Source: Corbicula japonica | Lineage: Eukaryota; Mollusca; Bivalvia; Venerida; Cyrenidae | Length of the DNA stretch: 64,000 nt | Reading direction: 5' to 3' | Assembly: GCA_038501625.1 (NCBI GenBank) | Contig: JAZAYU010000005.1 | Span: forward strand, 6,448,001-6,512,000 | Part shown: one piece after another, positions 20,101-31,000 of the stretch | Layout of the letters: every line of letters begins with the position of its first letter | Numbering within the stretch: position 1 is the stretch's first letter | The notes under the pieces: model-generated | The model's database searches: none | What the model was told of the DNA's origin: nothing | The model's input: only the letters and a program-made list of their open reading frames with translations | Made by a program: the position numbers and the translations under genes

Positions 20101-22028
20101 AATGAACAAATGCAATTAAAACAACATACGTCTTACTTATTAGTAGGTTATACATTTTTGTGATATTGTGGACAGATTTGTTAACCAATTAAACTAGAAT
20201 GTGTTCCCGGTCACTGATGCCCCATACTGCTACAACAACATTTGTAACAAAGGACAATAACTCTGGTAAAAATGGTCGCAGGAAAAAATCTTTTCTTAAC
20301 ATTCATCTACATATCCACATATCCTGCTTGATCATCACTGCAAGTTTGAAAGAAATCCACCTGATTATTGATGAGGAATTGATGCAACAAGATTTGTGGA
20401 TGTATGTAAGGACGGACAAGTGCAACTCTATATGCCTACCACTTCATGCTGGCATAAAAACTCATTGGAAAATTTATATGTAACATGACATAAGAAAATG
20501 AACTTTACTCCTGAATACTTACACAAAATCCTTAACCTGTGTGTGTGAACCACTGACCATTGCTTTGAACTCTACTCCATCTAAGTCGGCATCATCTGGC
20601 ATGCACCATTCTATCATATTACCTGGAAGTAAAACAAAATTATTTCAATTTAATAAATTGTTGCAATGTTCTTATTTGCACTTACCATTTCTTTTTACAT
20701 GGCCAACAGAAAATGTTCTTTTTTCCCTCCACATTTCTTAACAGAATTAAGCAATAAAACATATTGACCCAGCCTTAAAACTTCAGTTGCAAAGTTGAAT
20801 TAGATGTATAATTTGCATATTTTAAGAGGCTTAACATTGACCTAAAAATGACATACTCTCGATAGATTCAATAAAATACACCCTTGCTTTGATTCAATAA
20901 TGTCATGTCAATGTCACTGGTCCTTTATTTTGAATAAAATAAAATGCCAGAGGAATCAGGTCCTGTCCATGCCAATAAGATAGTGTGTGAGGTGTTGGCA
21001 TAGGTAGCTCAATTAGTAAAGTGTAAGCATGTTAAGTCAGAGATCTGTGGTTCAAGCCCTGGTCAATGCTACTGATTTCCACCAGAAAACTGATGCACTG
21101 GTTGTCGGCAAGGTGAATTTATCTTGGAGGTCCTTCTGGAAAAGCATTGGCTGTGTTAGTAGAGTCCTTATCAGGCGGGCTTGGTAGCTTAATTGGAAGA
21201 GTGACGTACAGTAAGTCGGAACTCCGAAGTTCAAATCCTGGTTGAGGCCTACTCATTTCCCTCCAGTTTCATTTGGTGGCCAGTGTAAATCTATTTACCC
21301 TTGGAGCTCTACTGGGCAAAGCATTGGCTGGTATAGTCAATCAGAACCCTCATTGTTATATATAGACATTTGCCGAGTTAGTGGCCATGTCAAATGTAGA
21401 AGGAGGAATGTAGTTGAGTCCTCATCAGGCAGCCTCGGTAGCTTAACCCTTTCCTCCATAGATACACCTTGGGTGAACAGTTTAGATCCAGATCAGCTGG
21501 CACATCTGTGCCGTTAGATCAGGATCTAAACTGTTCCTTTTGATTTGTTAGGTTATTTCCGACCATAATGTGACTAATGCAGATCCTTATCAGATGGCAT
21601 GGATGTGCCGGCTGATCTGGATCTACACTGGTCACACATGCGTATTTATGGAGGAAAGGGTTAATTGGTAGAGCGCTGCACGGTTAGCCTGAGGTCTGAG
21701 GTTAGAATCCCACACATTTTCTCCCTGCTGTTTCAGTAAGGAACAGCTATTCATCCTTTGACAATGTTTCGATGTTTAAATCAACAAATGAACTCATTAA
21801 ATCACCTGATCTTGTGTCAAAAGCCACAACAAAAATTGCAACAATGACATCTGGTTCTATCTCAGACGGTGTAGATACGGTGGCATTGACAAAGATCCTG
21901 TCATCCGCACAGACTGCATTCGACCTGACAGGTTCGGTTGGAAAAATATTTGGTCGTTTTCTATTTCGTGAAACATTGCTGTCATTCTGTTCCGAAGAGA
22001 GGAGCGGTGCTCTCTCTTCTTCCGCCAT
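13964..22028 (-). CDS. DENND11: DENN domain-containing protein 11 (DENND11/LCHN), complete, 9 coding exons
   Basis: Joining 22028-21806, 20622-20523, 19753-19595, 18016-17872, 17232-17094, 16647-16525, 15798-15648, 15019-14951 and 14162-13964 on the minus strand gives 1308 nt, a 435-residue protein plus TAG. Every junction is AG/GT and phase carries through. The protein begins [12 protein letters not shown] and has [14 protein letters not shown] (about 62-75), [20 protein letters not shown], a [16 protein letters not shown] stretch, [57 protein letters not shown] and the tail MGLDPQGDR...[15 protein letters not shown]. These match vertebrate DENND11/LCHN (about 455 residues; Pfam family formerly DUF2347) in order. 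The family is DENN-related, so a Rab guanine-nucleotide exchange role is presumed from the family and not visible here. The first ~55 residues are divergent. The start is the first ATG of an exon whose downstream frame is conserved. Orthology is secure; function is inference. Confidence 0.95.
14127..14520 (-). repeat. Tandem array of DENND11 exon-9 head copies (decoy acceptors)
   Basis: Units of about 43-69 bp begin (plus strand) near 14127, 14182, 14224, 14287, 14345, 14400 and 14469. The first spans the true exon 9 acceptor. The copies at 14400 and 14469 retain TTTTTCCAG followed by exon-like sequence; the latter would read [13 protein letters not shown] then stop. Other units have lost the acceptor AG or are reduced to poly-A. 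Confidence 0.85.
14734..14880. mobile_element. Pogo/Tigger-like short TIR element
   Basis: TA-CAGTTAAACCTGT at the left and ACAGGTTTGACTG-TA at the right, with internal GTGGTCTT motifs. The TA flanks and CAGT(T/C)AAACCTGT termini resemble pogo-group MITEs. Confidence 0.7.
14951..15019 (-). CDS. DENND11: DENND11 exon 8
   Basis: 69 nt; acceptor AACAG, donor TC/GTAAGT. It encodes [20 protein letters not shown] and VFVS, an acidic linker. A ~146-bp hairpin element begins about 18 bp upstream of the acceptor, at the likely branch-point region. Confidence 0.9.
15037..15182. repeat. CCAAT-hairpin repeat close to the exon 8 acceptor
   Basis: Near-perfect inverted arms (TGCCCAAGGTTATAAAACTG and its counterpart) with a GGCGACCAGTCACC tip. 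In the DENND11 transcript the hairpin ends about 18 nt before exon 8. Confidence 0.88.
15345..15421. repeat. CCAAT-hairpin repeat, half copy
   Basis: Only the right arm (CAGTCAGATGCTTGAAATTT...GTTGGACC) remains. Confidence 0.6.
15648..15798 (-). CDS. DENND11: DENND11 exon 7
   Basis: 151 nt; acceptor ATTCAG, donor AG/GTAAGG. It encodes [20 protein letters not shown], then [20 protein letters not shown] and [10 protein letters not shown], matching the CTTEKIFE and YDVYVDNQ blocks. Confidence 0.95.
16525..16647 (-). CDS. DENND11: DENND11 exon 6
   Basis: 123 nt; acceptor TTTTCAG, donor T/GTAAGT. It encodes [20 protein letters not shown] then [21 protein letters not shown], matching the VYCCCCLANVS and [12 protein letters not shown] blocks of vertebrate LCHN. 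Phase 1 in and out. Confidence 0.95.
16825..16954. mobile_element. TTAA MITE, partial
   Basis: Left hairpin incomplete; linker GGTCAGAAATATCC and right end ATGGAGTGAAGAGTT are eroded. Lies in DENND11 intron 5. Confidence 0.65.
17094..17232 (-). CDS. DENND11: DENND11 exon 5
   Basis: 139 nt; acceptor TTTTTCAG, donor GAG/GTATGT. It encodes [20 protein letters not shown], then [20 protein letters not shown] and GVVCYR, colinear with the vertebrate protein (central DENN region). A tRNA-headed SINE lies about 35 bp upstream of the acceptor. Confidence 0.95.
17270..17375 (-). mobile_element. tRNA-headed SINE
   Basis: On the minus strand, TAGCTCAGTTGGTAGCATG (A box) is followed by GGTTTGATTCCC (B box) at tRNA spacing. 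It lacks a full cloverleaf, so it is a SINE head and not a tRNA gene. It is co-oriented with DENND11 and sits in intron 4, just upstream of exon 5. Confidence 0.75.
17668..17838. mobile_element. TTAA MITE, right end truncated
   Basis: CTTTACTCCATTTATAC at left; the right hairpin breaks off after GATCAGATGGCATGGATGT, about 34 bp from DENND11 exon 4. Confidence 0.75.
17872..18016 (-). CDS. DENND11: DENND11 exon 4
   Basis: 145 nt; acceptor TTTCAG, donor AAG/GTACCA, exit phase 0. It encodes [20 protein letters not shown] and a less conserved linker ending DLLPELK. A truncated MITE ends only about 34 bp beyond the donor. Confidence 0.93.
18095..18237. repeat. CCAAT-hairpin repeat, intact
   Basis: Long nearly perfect arms meet at GGCGACTGGTCGCC; right end is CCTTGGGCAC. 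Located in DENND11 intron 3. Confidence 0.88.
18240..18458. mobile_element. TTAA MITE, eroded
   Basis: Hairpin motifs GTGTAGATCCAGATCAGCTG and GTGTAGATCCTAATTAAATG are recognisable; termini are lost. Directly adjoins the hairpin repeat before it and the fold-back after it. Confidence 0.65.
18459..18617. mobile_element. GC-rich fold-back palindrome
   Basis: Two ~75-bp arms run from AATGATTCTTATTTTGG to a GCGCGCTAGCGC centre and back, differing only by a small indel near the centre (AAATCCATAAA versus AAATTTACCATAAA). The arms include TGCACGCGAGAGCTGGC. The flank 18720-18790 (TGACGTCA and GGTTCATGCAAAATGAACC) may belong to the same element. Confidence 0.88.
18896..19142. mobile_element. TTAA MITE, TAC subfamily
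   Basis: CCTTTATTCTATTTGATA...CATGTAGTAAAAGGTTAA; hairpin 1 tip is diverged. Confidence 0.75.
19288..19550. repeat. Two adjacent degenerate CCAAT-hairpin repeats
   Basis: 19288-19410 and 19420-19550 each have AGATTATA(A/G)AACT and GAGACCAGTCTCA-like arms, with many substitutions. They end about 45 bp before DENND11 exon 3. Confidence 0.65.
19595..19753 (-). CDS. DENND11: DENND11 exon 3
   Basis: 159 nt; acceptor TTTCAG, donor AG/GTAATA. It encodes [20 protein letters not shown] followed by [20 protein letters not shown] and [10 protein letters not shown], one of the most conserved blocks of the family. Confidence 0.95.
19868..20101. mobile_element. TTAA MITE, diverged
   Basis: TTTTTCTCCATGGAATATGG...CCATGGAGCAAAGAGTTAA with both hairpins partly decayed. 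Lies in DENND11 intron 2. Confidence 0.7.
20192..20470 (+). repeat. Dispersed 'GAAAGAAATCCACC' repeat
   Basis: Contains GGACAATAACTCTGG, CAAGTTTGAAAGAAATCCAC and GGACGGACAAGTG in the order of a repeat I know as common in molluscs. An open frame through it is a by-product of the repeat. Confidence 0.6.
20523..20622 (-). CDS. DENND11: DENND11 exon 2
   Basis: 100 nt between TTCCAG and GTAAGT. It encodes [20 protein letters not shown] then [13 protein letters not shown], matching the vertebrate [20 protein letters not shown] segment. It enters in phase 1 and leaves in phase 2. Confidence 0.93.
20990..21735 (+). mobile_element. Three tandem tRNA-headed SINE units, the third split by a MITE
   Basis: Unit 1: A box TAGCTCAATTAGTAAAG (21004), B box GGTTCAAGCCC (21049). 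Unit 2: TAGCTTAATTGGAAGAG (21186), GTTCAAATCCTGG (21230). Unit 3: TAGC-TTAA[MITE]TTAA-TTGGTAGAGCG, then GGTTAGAATCCC (21701). The units are joined by AAAGCATTGGCTG...GAGTCCT(T/C)ATCAGGC tails. The array ends about 70 bp from DENND11 exon 1. Confidence 0.8.
21443..21664. mobile_element. TTAA MITE inserted in a SINE head
   Basis: TTAACCCTTTCCTCCATAGA...TATGGAGGAAAGGGTTAA. Removing it and one TTAA restores GTAGCTTAATTGGTAGAG, matching the uninterrupted neighbour at 21185-21202; the target was therefore a single TTAA (empty site 21189-21192). Confidence 0.92.
21806..22028 (-). CDS. DENND11: DENND11 exon 1 (start codon)
   Basis: 223 nt, ends in phase 1 at CAG/GTGATT. It encodes residues 1-74 and the first base of Gly75. 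The N-terminus is acidic ([10 protein letters not shown]), as in vertebrate LCHN, followed by a low-complexity stretch and the conserved [11 protein letters not shown] beta strand. The reading frame stays open past the donor, but conservation stops at the splice site and resumes in exon 2. Confidence 0.93.
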
Positions 22029-22980
22029 CTGTCAAACTTTTTGTGTATTGATTTTTGTCAACATCCGGTTATGGACTGTGCATGTTATAGAGTACAGACT
22101 GGTTATCAATATTTCTTTGTTAATTTGAGGCCCTTCTGCGAGTACAAATCGGTGAATTAAATGTGTAAAGCTTTATTATAAAATCATTTTTATGGTAGAC
22201 GGATTTCATTGTCGTAAATTGATAAATGTTTTGAAAATAGTATCATAATTATATTCTTCATTTCCATACACCCTTACAGAAATTCTGTTTGATAGCTTGT
22301 GATAAGAATATGCAAATGTCAAAAACAGCATCATGAGCAAAACTAAAATTCTTAATTTGACTTTCCAAAACATGTCGGAATATGGTGTTTCAGCGAGTGT
22401 ATATGTCAGATCAAATTCATATAAACTGTTGAAGCCTGAATAATTTGGTAACGATTTTTAGCCAATACATATGTGATTGTGGACATTAAAAACGCGTACA
22501 GCAATATTATCTTGCCACATCCTTTTATTTGTAAAGTATTACTTTATTGGCATCTTCAAATATCTTGTAATTTTTTTCCAGTCACGCCTGCATTGCTTAT
22601 TGGGGTAATCTGGAGAGGAAGAAATTTTCAGACAGGAACGAGGGTTATTAGTCTCAATAATTCGACTGCAAGCACAGACCCATTATCATACGGACTTTTT
22701 ACGTTGTCTGTCCTGTACAGGACGAACATCGCATATATAGAAAAGTCCTTGTTGCGCACAAATAGTTGTGCTTGAGGGTTATTTAACCAGGCCAGGGTCG
22801 AATGCCTATTTCCAGAACGGGGATTCGTTTAGTGCGACAGTGTTATGGTAGTTACCCGATAATTCCCTAATTTTCCGGCCGAAATCTCCATGAAAAATAT
22901 GGCTGTGTAAAAATGGGATTCTTGTATGGTAGTATCACATATATTGGTAGGAGTCAAATGTACCGAACTTCCTTAAGATT

Positions 22981-23058
22981 TATGGTAGTTGTAGCAGTTG
23001 TTTCCCTTTGACCAATAATGATTTTATGGTAGTTGTAGCAGTTGTTTCCCTTTGACCA
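22981..23058 (+). repeat. 44-bp-period tandem duplication
   Basis: TATGGTAGTTGTAGCAGTTG...CCCTTTGACCA occurs at 22981-23014 and 23025-23058, identical over 34 bp. Confidence 0.9.
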
Positions 23059-23640
23059 TAAAACCTTTCACAGTTGATGAATAATTCTTAAAATAATACC
23101 CCGATTTTTTTTACTAATGTGAAATATATAAGCACATGTTACAATTTGCATATTAATAAATGATAACATACTAATCACTACACTATGAAATAAGAAAGGT
23201 TGTCGTATACAGTATAGTGGAGCCAGTAAGTATAAGTTTTAAGAATAGGTTTTATTGAAAGTTTATGATACTACATTTCCGCTGAAATTTGAGGAAGAAT
23301 ATCCATTTTGTTAGGGGAATATTTCCCTAATCTAGTCACTATCTAGGGAGATGATGTGTAAGCGGCTCGAAAGCTAATTCGGGAGACCACATTCTTTCTC
23401 ACCCTGTGACATTTGGCCGTACCGCGACACTCGCAACCCACCGAACCCCCTCTGGATCCGCCGTTCTGAAAATAGATCTTATCTTTAATATGTTTCCTCG
23501 CACCCTAGAGGATTTTTTTTTCAGACTCTATATCAAAATTGTTGTTTATTGGTGTAAATATTGAGTTGCGCTCAACCCGGCGCTAGACGGCGTGTGAAGT
23601 AATATGCATTTCCGCTACTGCCCATTAACAGGTTTAATCA

Positions 23641-23788
23641 GTGCCCAAGGTTATAAAACTGAGTTTGGAAGCCAGTCTCAAATCTCAAACATCTGATTGG
23701 CTGAAATGGCGACCAGTCGCCATTTCAGTCAATCAGATGCTTGAAATTTTATACTGGTTTCCATGCTCAGTTTTATAACCTTGGACAC
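23641..23788. repeat. CCAAT-hairpin repeat, nearly intact
   Basis: GTGCCCAAGGTTATAAAACT...TATAACCTTGGACAC with a GGCGACCAGTCGCC tip. Lies in the divergent promoter region. Confidence 0.88.
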
Positions 23789-24974
23789 AGGGCTTCGACG
23801 ATTTGAATCGATAAGTTTGTTCTTGCCTTTATACCGAAAATTGACGTCACAAACCAAACCAGGTATGGCCACATTGTCTGATATGCATCTCATGTGTTTT
23901 ACTGGATCAAAGCATGTATAAAGTGTGTAGATAATGAGTTGCGGATCAAAATATGTATTCACATGTGTAGATATTGAGTTGTGTTCAGTCCGAACTAGGC
24001 GACGTTGGCAATGATATTCCTTGTCATTGCTACCCATAATCAGGTTCAGTCAAATCGAGTCGGCAATATTTTAATTCAATGATTTAAATGCCAGTCTCAG
24101 TTTTGCATCCTTCAGATCTATACTTAATACCTTCTTATTAACAGTCCAGCTTCATTTTCGATCAATGCGGGCATGGTTGAATACGTGTGTTGTTTTAGAG
24201 AAAATAATCCCCCTAAAACCATTATCCATCCCACAGAGTTTTGAAGAAAAAAAACATCAATAGTTTTCATTGACTATACAAAGGAGTTCAGCGATTCATA
24301 ATAAAGTCGTCATCTTTTCAATTAAATAAAGAGCCAAGGAACTGTATTATGAATGTTTTATGTATTGCTGTAATAAATGTCTAAATGTTTTAGCAGACAT
24401 TTTAAAGAATATCTTGTCTAGTCAATTTGAAGATTTTTATTGTTAAGTAAACAAAAAGAAAATAGCAGAAAAAAACATCTGAAGACATGTGCGGGCATGT
24501 TAAAATGGTTAATGTCGAAGTTTTTAGGCATCTGTTTTGGAAAATGGTTTACTACTAGCAGGATTTTTTTACAGCAATTCTATTATTGGAACCATAAAAA
24601 GCTTTGTGTCCGCCACAAAGAAAAATGATATGACTTCATAAACTTTTTTTGAATAAAAAACAATAGTCAATCGATATCAAATATCATAGGTTAAGTACCA
24701 CTCACTAAACTTGAAACCGACCCGATGTACAATTATTGTAAATGTAATTATTTTAACATAAAATACTGAATAAATAGTTAAACTCTCCTTTATAAATAAT
24801 TAGTCACTATCGAACTGAAAATAAAGTACAGCGCACGGTTTCCCACCGTGTTTTGTTATCCCACGTGCCCGGTCAATTTAGCGCGCACTTGTCAATTGTT
24901 TACAGAGGGCGCTACGCGAAAGCAAAAAAAAATGTACACCGAACACCGATGATCAGTTGTGTTGTGATTCGATC

Positions 24975-25071
24975 ATGGCGAAAGGCCATGGATTGGATTT
25001 AAATATTATCAGATCTGTGTGGATTTTATGTGTTATTTTAACGAAATCCTATTGCAGGTCGTCACAAACGT
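24975..25071 (+). CDS. CUB-protein exon 1 (signal peptide)
   Basis: 97 nt from ATG; donor T/GTAAGT. It encodes MAKGHGLDLNIIRSVWILCV then ILTKSYCRSSQT, a hydrophobic secretion signal. It sits in a locally GC-richer stretch containing CACGTG (24862-24867). Phase 1 matches the exon at 40441, where the split codon gives Tyr. Confidence 0.82.
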
Positions 25072-28000
25072 GTAAGTGAAATTAATTTTAAAATTAGCTC
25101 GGTTGTTACTGATTTGCCAAGCGTTTGTTTAATTATGATCCTCTTTAATAGCAGATGAGATTTTTTTTGCAGGAAACTACTGATGCATGCTAGTGTCACG
25201 CATTCTCTTTTCAATTGAAACAAGTTTTCTTTCAGAATAATGTGTGGACAACAATAAATGCTTTTGTACAGTAGTGAAAGTTGACTGCAACCTTTTTAAA
25301 TTAAAATTTAAAGTGAAAGTTCTACCCAATTAACAGTCAGTGATTAACGTTCATAGAAAGTAAAGAGTGAGTGTACCAGATAATAGATTGCTGTCAAGCA
25401 TTGAAGTGCAGAAATGATTTGAATCAGTGGTTCCTCTAACCACTTTTTGCATTTATTCAAATTATTGCTATTGTCAATTGTCACTTTGATCAGCCTTAAC
25501 TTATGCTGCTGAAGCACTTGAGTCTAAATACCACTAATGTCACTATACACAAATTTTACACAGATTTTTCAATGTCTTTGTTTCTGTATATTAAAAATAA
25601 CCTCGTTTTACATTTTTACATATATTAGTTATATTACAATTGAATTTTCCATTGTATATTAAATGTTTTAATGACTCATATTTTCTATAAAGATTTATTT
25701 GGGCATTCAAAAGCTAAACTGTAAGATTTATATAAAACAGTTTTATTTGGGCATTAAAATGCAACTTTACATGATTTATATAAAACAGTTATTTTTTTGT
25801 ATTACTTTGGTATTATTTTTGCCATTCTTTGATGGTATGCCTTCTTGGCATGGCAAGAGTAATTTGATGCTGACTGGATTGAACCTGCAACCTTTGGTGA
25901 AGGACATAGAGTCAAATAATATGCTCAAGGTGTGTCATGGGAGAAGGTATCTTCAAACAGTTGGCAACAATTCTTGAAATGATGTCATGAAGTTTAGCAG
26001 ACGATATTGCTTAATATGCATGTAGCTATAAAATTTACTATTTATAAAAATGTGTAATAAAATCACTTTTTATTTATGAGAAAATAATAGATAAGGTAGA
26101 GTTCTTTCCAAATGGAGTGACAACTAAAATATCACAACATTTCACTGAAGGCATCTTTTCCCATGGCATACCCCCTTATGTACCAGAAACCCCCATCAAC
26201 CACTTTCCCAAACTCGCCTAAGTCAATCCTAAATCAACAACCTAATCTCAGTTAAAAAAATAAGCAGATTAAACCAATCTTGATAATTTCTCATATTGAC
26301 AAATCAGTCAATAAAGTAATTATTAATGATTTTCTTAAGTATGGAAAGTTTTTATTACTGAATATTAACTTAAAAGTTGTGTGGGCTGTAAAAATTTAGA
26401 TGGATGTGGTTAATTTACTGCTATTGCTGTTATCAGCCTTATGGTATCAATTAGTTGACCCTGAAGGCAACAGTTTAATCTTTGTTTTTATCCTATGTCA
26501 AAACAATAAACTAATCCTGGAGCTATATTGAATGACAGAGTGGCATGTCAGTGGCCGTCTTAATACCTATTGATGTTTGACAAGCAGATAGAAAATATCA
26601 ATCTTGTATGTGTCTAATACAAATGTTTTTTTTTTCTTTTACATAATTAATCTTTTTATCAATAACAAATAATTAATCATTCTATCAATTACAATTAATT
26701 GAATTGCTTATGTTAAAGAATCGTTTCAAAACCTTTATTTACAAACTGTTGTATTGTTTACAGCAAACTATAGATAATGTTTAATGACATTATTATTATT
26801 ATTTCCCCAGTATCATTTTATCAATTATAATTAATTGAATTGATTAAGTTGAAAAACTGTTACAAAACCTTTTTTATGAACTGTTGTATTGTTTACAGCA
26901 TACTATAGATCTTGTTTAATGAAATTATTATAATTATTTCCCCGTTGTTAAGAAGATCATTAAGGCAATGCCATCCTAATATTAAACAGAACAGAACAGA
27001 ATACAGAGCAGTATACTGCATACATTTAAATTAAATGCTGATTTGCAACTAATATTAAAAAAGGTATAGATATATTGCATAAATTGACAATAAACTGCTA
27101 ATTTGCATTTTAAAATGATGTTTATATAAAATTATAAGTCATTAGTACAAATTGACATGTCCATTATCAGGAGAGATCAAATCATTGCCTTCAGCCTATG
27201 TACTAATTAGGTCCATAAATATGTTGGTGATATAAAGTGGTATAATTATTAGGGTTGTAGGTGTTATTTATGACCAATGTCATTTAAGGTCAGACCTGGC
27301 TATTACTTTAGTGTTAAATAAATAGTTGTGGTTTTCTTTATCAAAGTCTGATCATGAAATTGATTGACAAAATTTTTCACTACATGTAAAATTTCAGAAC
27401 ATTTTTCGATTTTGAAGCTGTTTTAAACTCTTTACTCATAGCCGTTTATTACACATGGTCATCCAATTTAGATCAAGATCAGCCAGCACATCCATGCCAT
27501 TTGATCTGGATCTATACTGTTTGCTTCTTGGTCAGAAATAACTTAATGAATCTGAAAGTAAACAGTGTAGATACTGATCAAATCACACGGATGTGCAGGC
27601 TGATCTAGATCTGCACTATTTGCCCGTGGGATAAAAGTTGTTATCTATGGAGGTTTAAAGTAATATAATAACATTTATGACATTATTGTGTATGTAGATT
27701 GTGGCTTCTGGTCAGATAAAAGTTCACCATCTTTATAAAAACTTCCAATTTTAACCACTTATTAGTGACTCAACCACAGTTTATCACTAGTATTTATTAT
27801 TAAATTGGAAATAAAAGCATATCCTTTCAACATTTACCACATATTTGCAATACATGTTGTTCTTTCACTCTTCAAAACCTATCAAATTTCAGCAAGGAGG
27901 GTCAGGAATGGGGCAAAAGGATTATATTATTACTTTACCCTGTGGGTACAGTACTTAATCCCCAACTTCCATCTTCAAGACTGTCAATATTTAATGTAAT

Positions 28001-31000
28001 GCTTTGTTTTTATTAACTGATAACATTAAGTGGGATGCTGTCAACTTGAAGTGATGTGTAAACTATGGATAAGATTTAAAGATTTTGAATCAGCAAGGAT
28101 ACAGATAACAGTAATTAGGGGAATCAGATTAGAGAGATGCAAAAATCAAGATTTAAAGACTTCTTGGTGATAAATATTTATGAGTCATTGGGCACCACAA
28201 CTCATTCAGTAAACTAATAAAACAATGCATGAAATATTTGGAGATAAATACTGGAAGTTTCTGGTAAAATGTATGTTCAAATATAAAAGGCCAGTTTTCC
28301 CTTATTGATCTGCCTATTATTATCCTGTTGACATTTTAGGACGAAAATATGAAGTGTTTTAAAATTTCTGCATTAACTGTAGAAGACTTCTAAATGTAGT
28401 ATTCTTGACTCTTTAGTGTAGATCCAGCCATCTGCTCAGGATCTGCACTGTTCACATTTTGGTCAGAAATAACCTAATAATTAAAAAAGCGAAAAGTGCA
28501 GATACGGATCAGATGGCTTGAATGTGCCGGCTGATCTGGATCTGCAAGGTGCACCCATGCCATATAGGCATGTATATTGAGAAAAGTCTCAGAATGCTTT
28601 AACAGGATTAGTAGCATGAACATTAATTTATCATTGAATAAAACATGACCTGATTATCTTTTTTCAGGCTCCAAACAAAATTAAATTGCAGTATAGAATC
28701 TTATCTGGGAATCTACCTGTTGCCACTTTTTTAGCCTACCGTTCCACATGTTTTAGGAATTCTAGATGTAAATCAGTAAATGAAATGGACCGTGGTAATC
28801 CAGATTACTGTCTTAACAGAGATTGTGTGTTTTTAACTAAACATTCTTGCACATTGCTTTTAAATTTTAAGCGCATGCACTACAGGGGAGCTCTTTAACC
28901 CGTTATTTCATGGTTACAGCTAATATCCCATGTGCAGTCTGATCCCGATCTAATTGGTCTCACATGCTGTGTAAGCAGTATCCAGTGAGCAAAAAGTTTA
29001 AATACTTCCTTGAGCAGCAGCAGAAGTTGTATGTTGATTATCTTGATACAGATGTTACAAGTGTTCCCAATCTTGGGGATCAGCTTAATGCTTTACTCCA
29101 TATATACAGGTTTTATTGCTTGTGCAACCAGTGTAGATCCAGATCATCCTTGCTGTCTGATCAGGATCTTCACTGGTCCCTTCTTGGTCAGAAATAACCT
29201 AATGAATCAATAGCTATCCATGCAGATCCTGATATGATGGCATGTATGTACCGTCTGATCTGGATCTACATTATTTGCACATGGATAACAGCCATATCCC
29301 AACAGAGCTTTTTTTCACTGCCAGGGGAAGGGGCCCACGCCCTATAATTTTGGGAAAAAAGCGTTATTTTTTCTCAAAAGGGGAAGGAAAAAACCTGATG
29401 TAACCTTACTTTTTGGGGAAAGCTGCATGATTTTAAAGAAATTTTCTGAGGGGAAGGCGCCCATAAACGGCCCCTACTAAAGAAGGAAAAAAAGCCCTGC
29501 CCAAGGAATAAAGCTTAACACAGACAAAGAACTAATCTAAAATTTCTTGTAATAAAATTCTTCTACTTGAGTTGAAATTTGTCATGATAATGACAAATTT
29601 TTTATGCTAAGAAGGCTTTTCTGCAGATACCTGCATAGAAAACCTTGCTCTGATCAAGCATTTGTTGAAATTCAATTTTATACTTCTAACTCTTATAATA
29701 TCTTTATAAATGTAGGATCAATAATAATCCTGGACAGGTTTTAATTGCTGCACCATGGAAGGGAGTCATAAAGCTGCACTAACTTTAGTGTTGTCGGTCA
29801 TAAAATTGCAACTTGCTAGGGATCATGGACTTTTATAGCTTGGCAGCATCCCTGTAAATGCAAGAAACGGGAGAAATGTGATGCTTGTAGCAGAAATCGC
29901 GGAGTGTTCTCTGGGGTTCCTGCGCTAAACATTCATTGAGAAAGATATTGTATGACAGAGATGCATGAAAACATAACACTGCTTGGTTGTAAAAACAGGT
30001 TTCAGGTTTAATTGTCCTCATTTATAGTCCTCTCTGGAACTGATTACAGTGATACTGTTGGAAATCAGGGGGAAGTAGAGAAGCTGGTTTGGTTCATTAT
30101 GCCCACAAAATAGATTAGAATGGGAGTGTGCTGACTCTTCTGGGGAGAGCAGTATTTTCAGTTCCCTAACCCCTTTTTCCATGAGATGGCAGTTGTCCCA
30201 TGGATAAACAGTTTAGATTCAGAACAGCTGGCACATTCATGCCTTCTGATCAGGATCTACACTTATCACTGCTTTTGTCAACAGTGATCCTAATGAATGA
30301 AAAAGCAAACAGTGTAAATCCTGATCAGATGGGGTAACAGCGTAGATAACAGCCATATCTTATGAGGTAAATTATGTCCTCCTGAGTAAACAGTTAAAGA
30401 AGGTTTGATCATATTTACTGCCATTTCACTTTTCAAACTTGAAACCAGTGTAGATCCAGATCAGCCTAAAGCATTCACACAGTCTGATCATGGTCTACAC
30501 TGTTTGCTATACAGTTTTCTGTTAGTTTTGAAAAAAAAACAAACTATGTGCAATCAATTGACTAGTGCATATGTTCATTTTATGTACATCAGTTTTGCTG
30601 TTACAGAATGGTTTGCACCAGTCAAACCTGTCTACAAAGACCACTCAGGGGACAACCCAAAAGTGATCTTTAAAGGCAGGTGGTCTTTGTTCACAGGTAA
30701 ATTTGTTCTATAAATTCTTCAGTGGGACAAATAAAGTGTGGTCTTTGTCTACAGGTTGTCTTTGTTTACAGGAGGTCTTTAGCACAGGTTTGATCAATTT
30801 TGACTATGGAAGTAAGCAAAAAATATTGTTGATTAATAATTTTAAAATGCACAATCATGTGTACTGCTACTGCATAAAATTAAAAGTCACCCACCGGATG
30901 AAATGCTATCATGCAGTGATTGCTGAGCTTTTTTATGTTGCAGAAAATGCAGAGCATTCATAGGGTTTTCCTGTGCAAAACAGAAGTTTAGGGAGGTATT

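Larger units (their letters stand above)
22029..24974. promoter_or_regulatory. Shared upstream region of the divergent DENND11 and CUB genes
   Basis: The 2.9 kb between the two start codons must hold both 5' UTRs and promoters if there are no upstream non-coding exons. Visible items are an ETS-like ACCGGATGT (minus strand, 22061-22069), CACGTG at 24862-24867, a 44-bp tandem duplication (22981-23058) and a hairpin repeat (23641-23788). No TATA box or transcription start could be assigned. Confidence 0.4.

Noticed and set aside
20199..20483. 94-codon frame inside DENND11 intron 2
   Set aside because: Coincides with a dispersed mollusc-type repeat; no coding signature.
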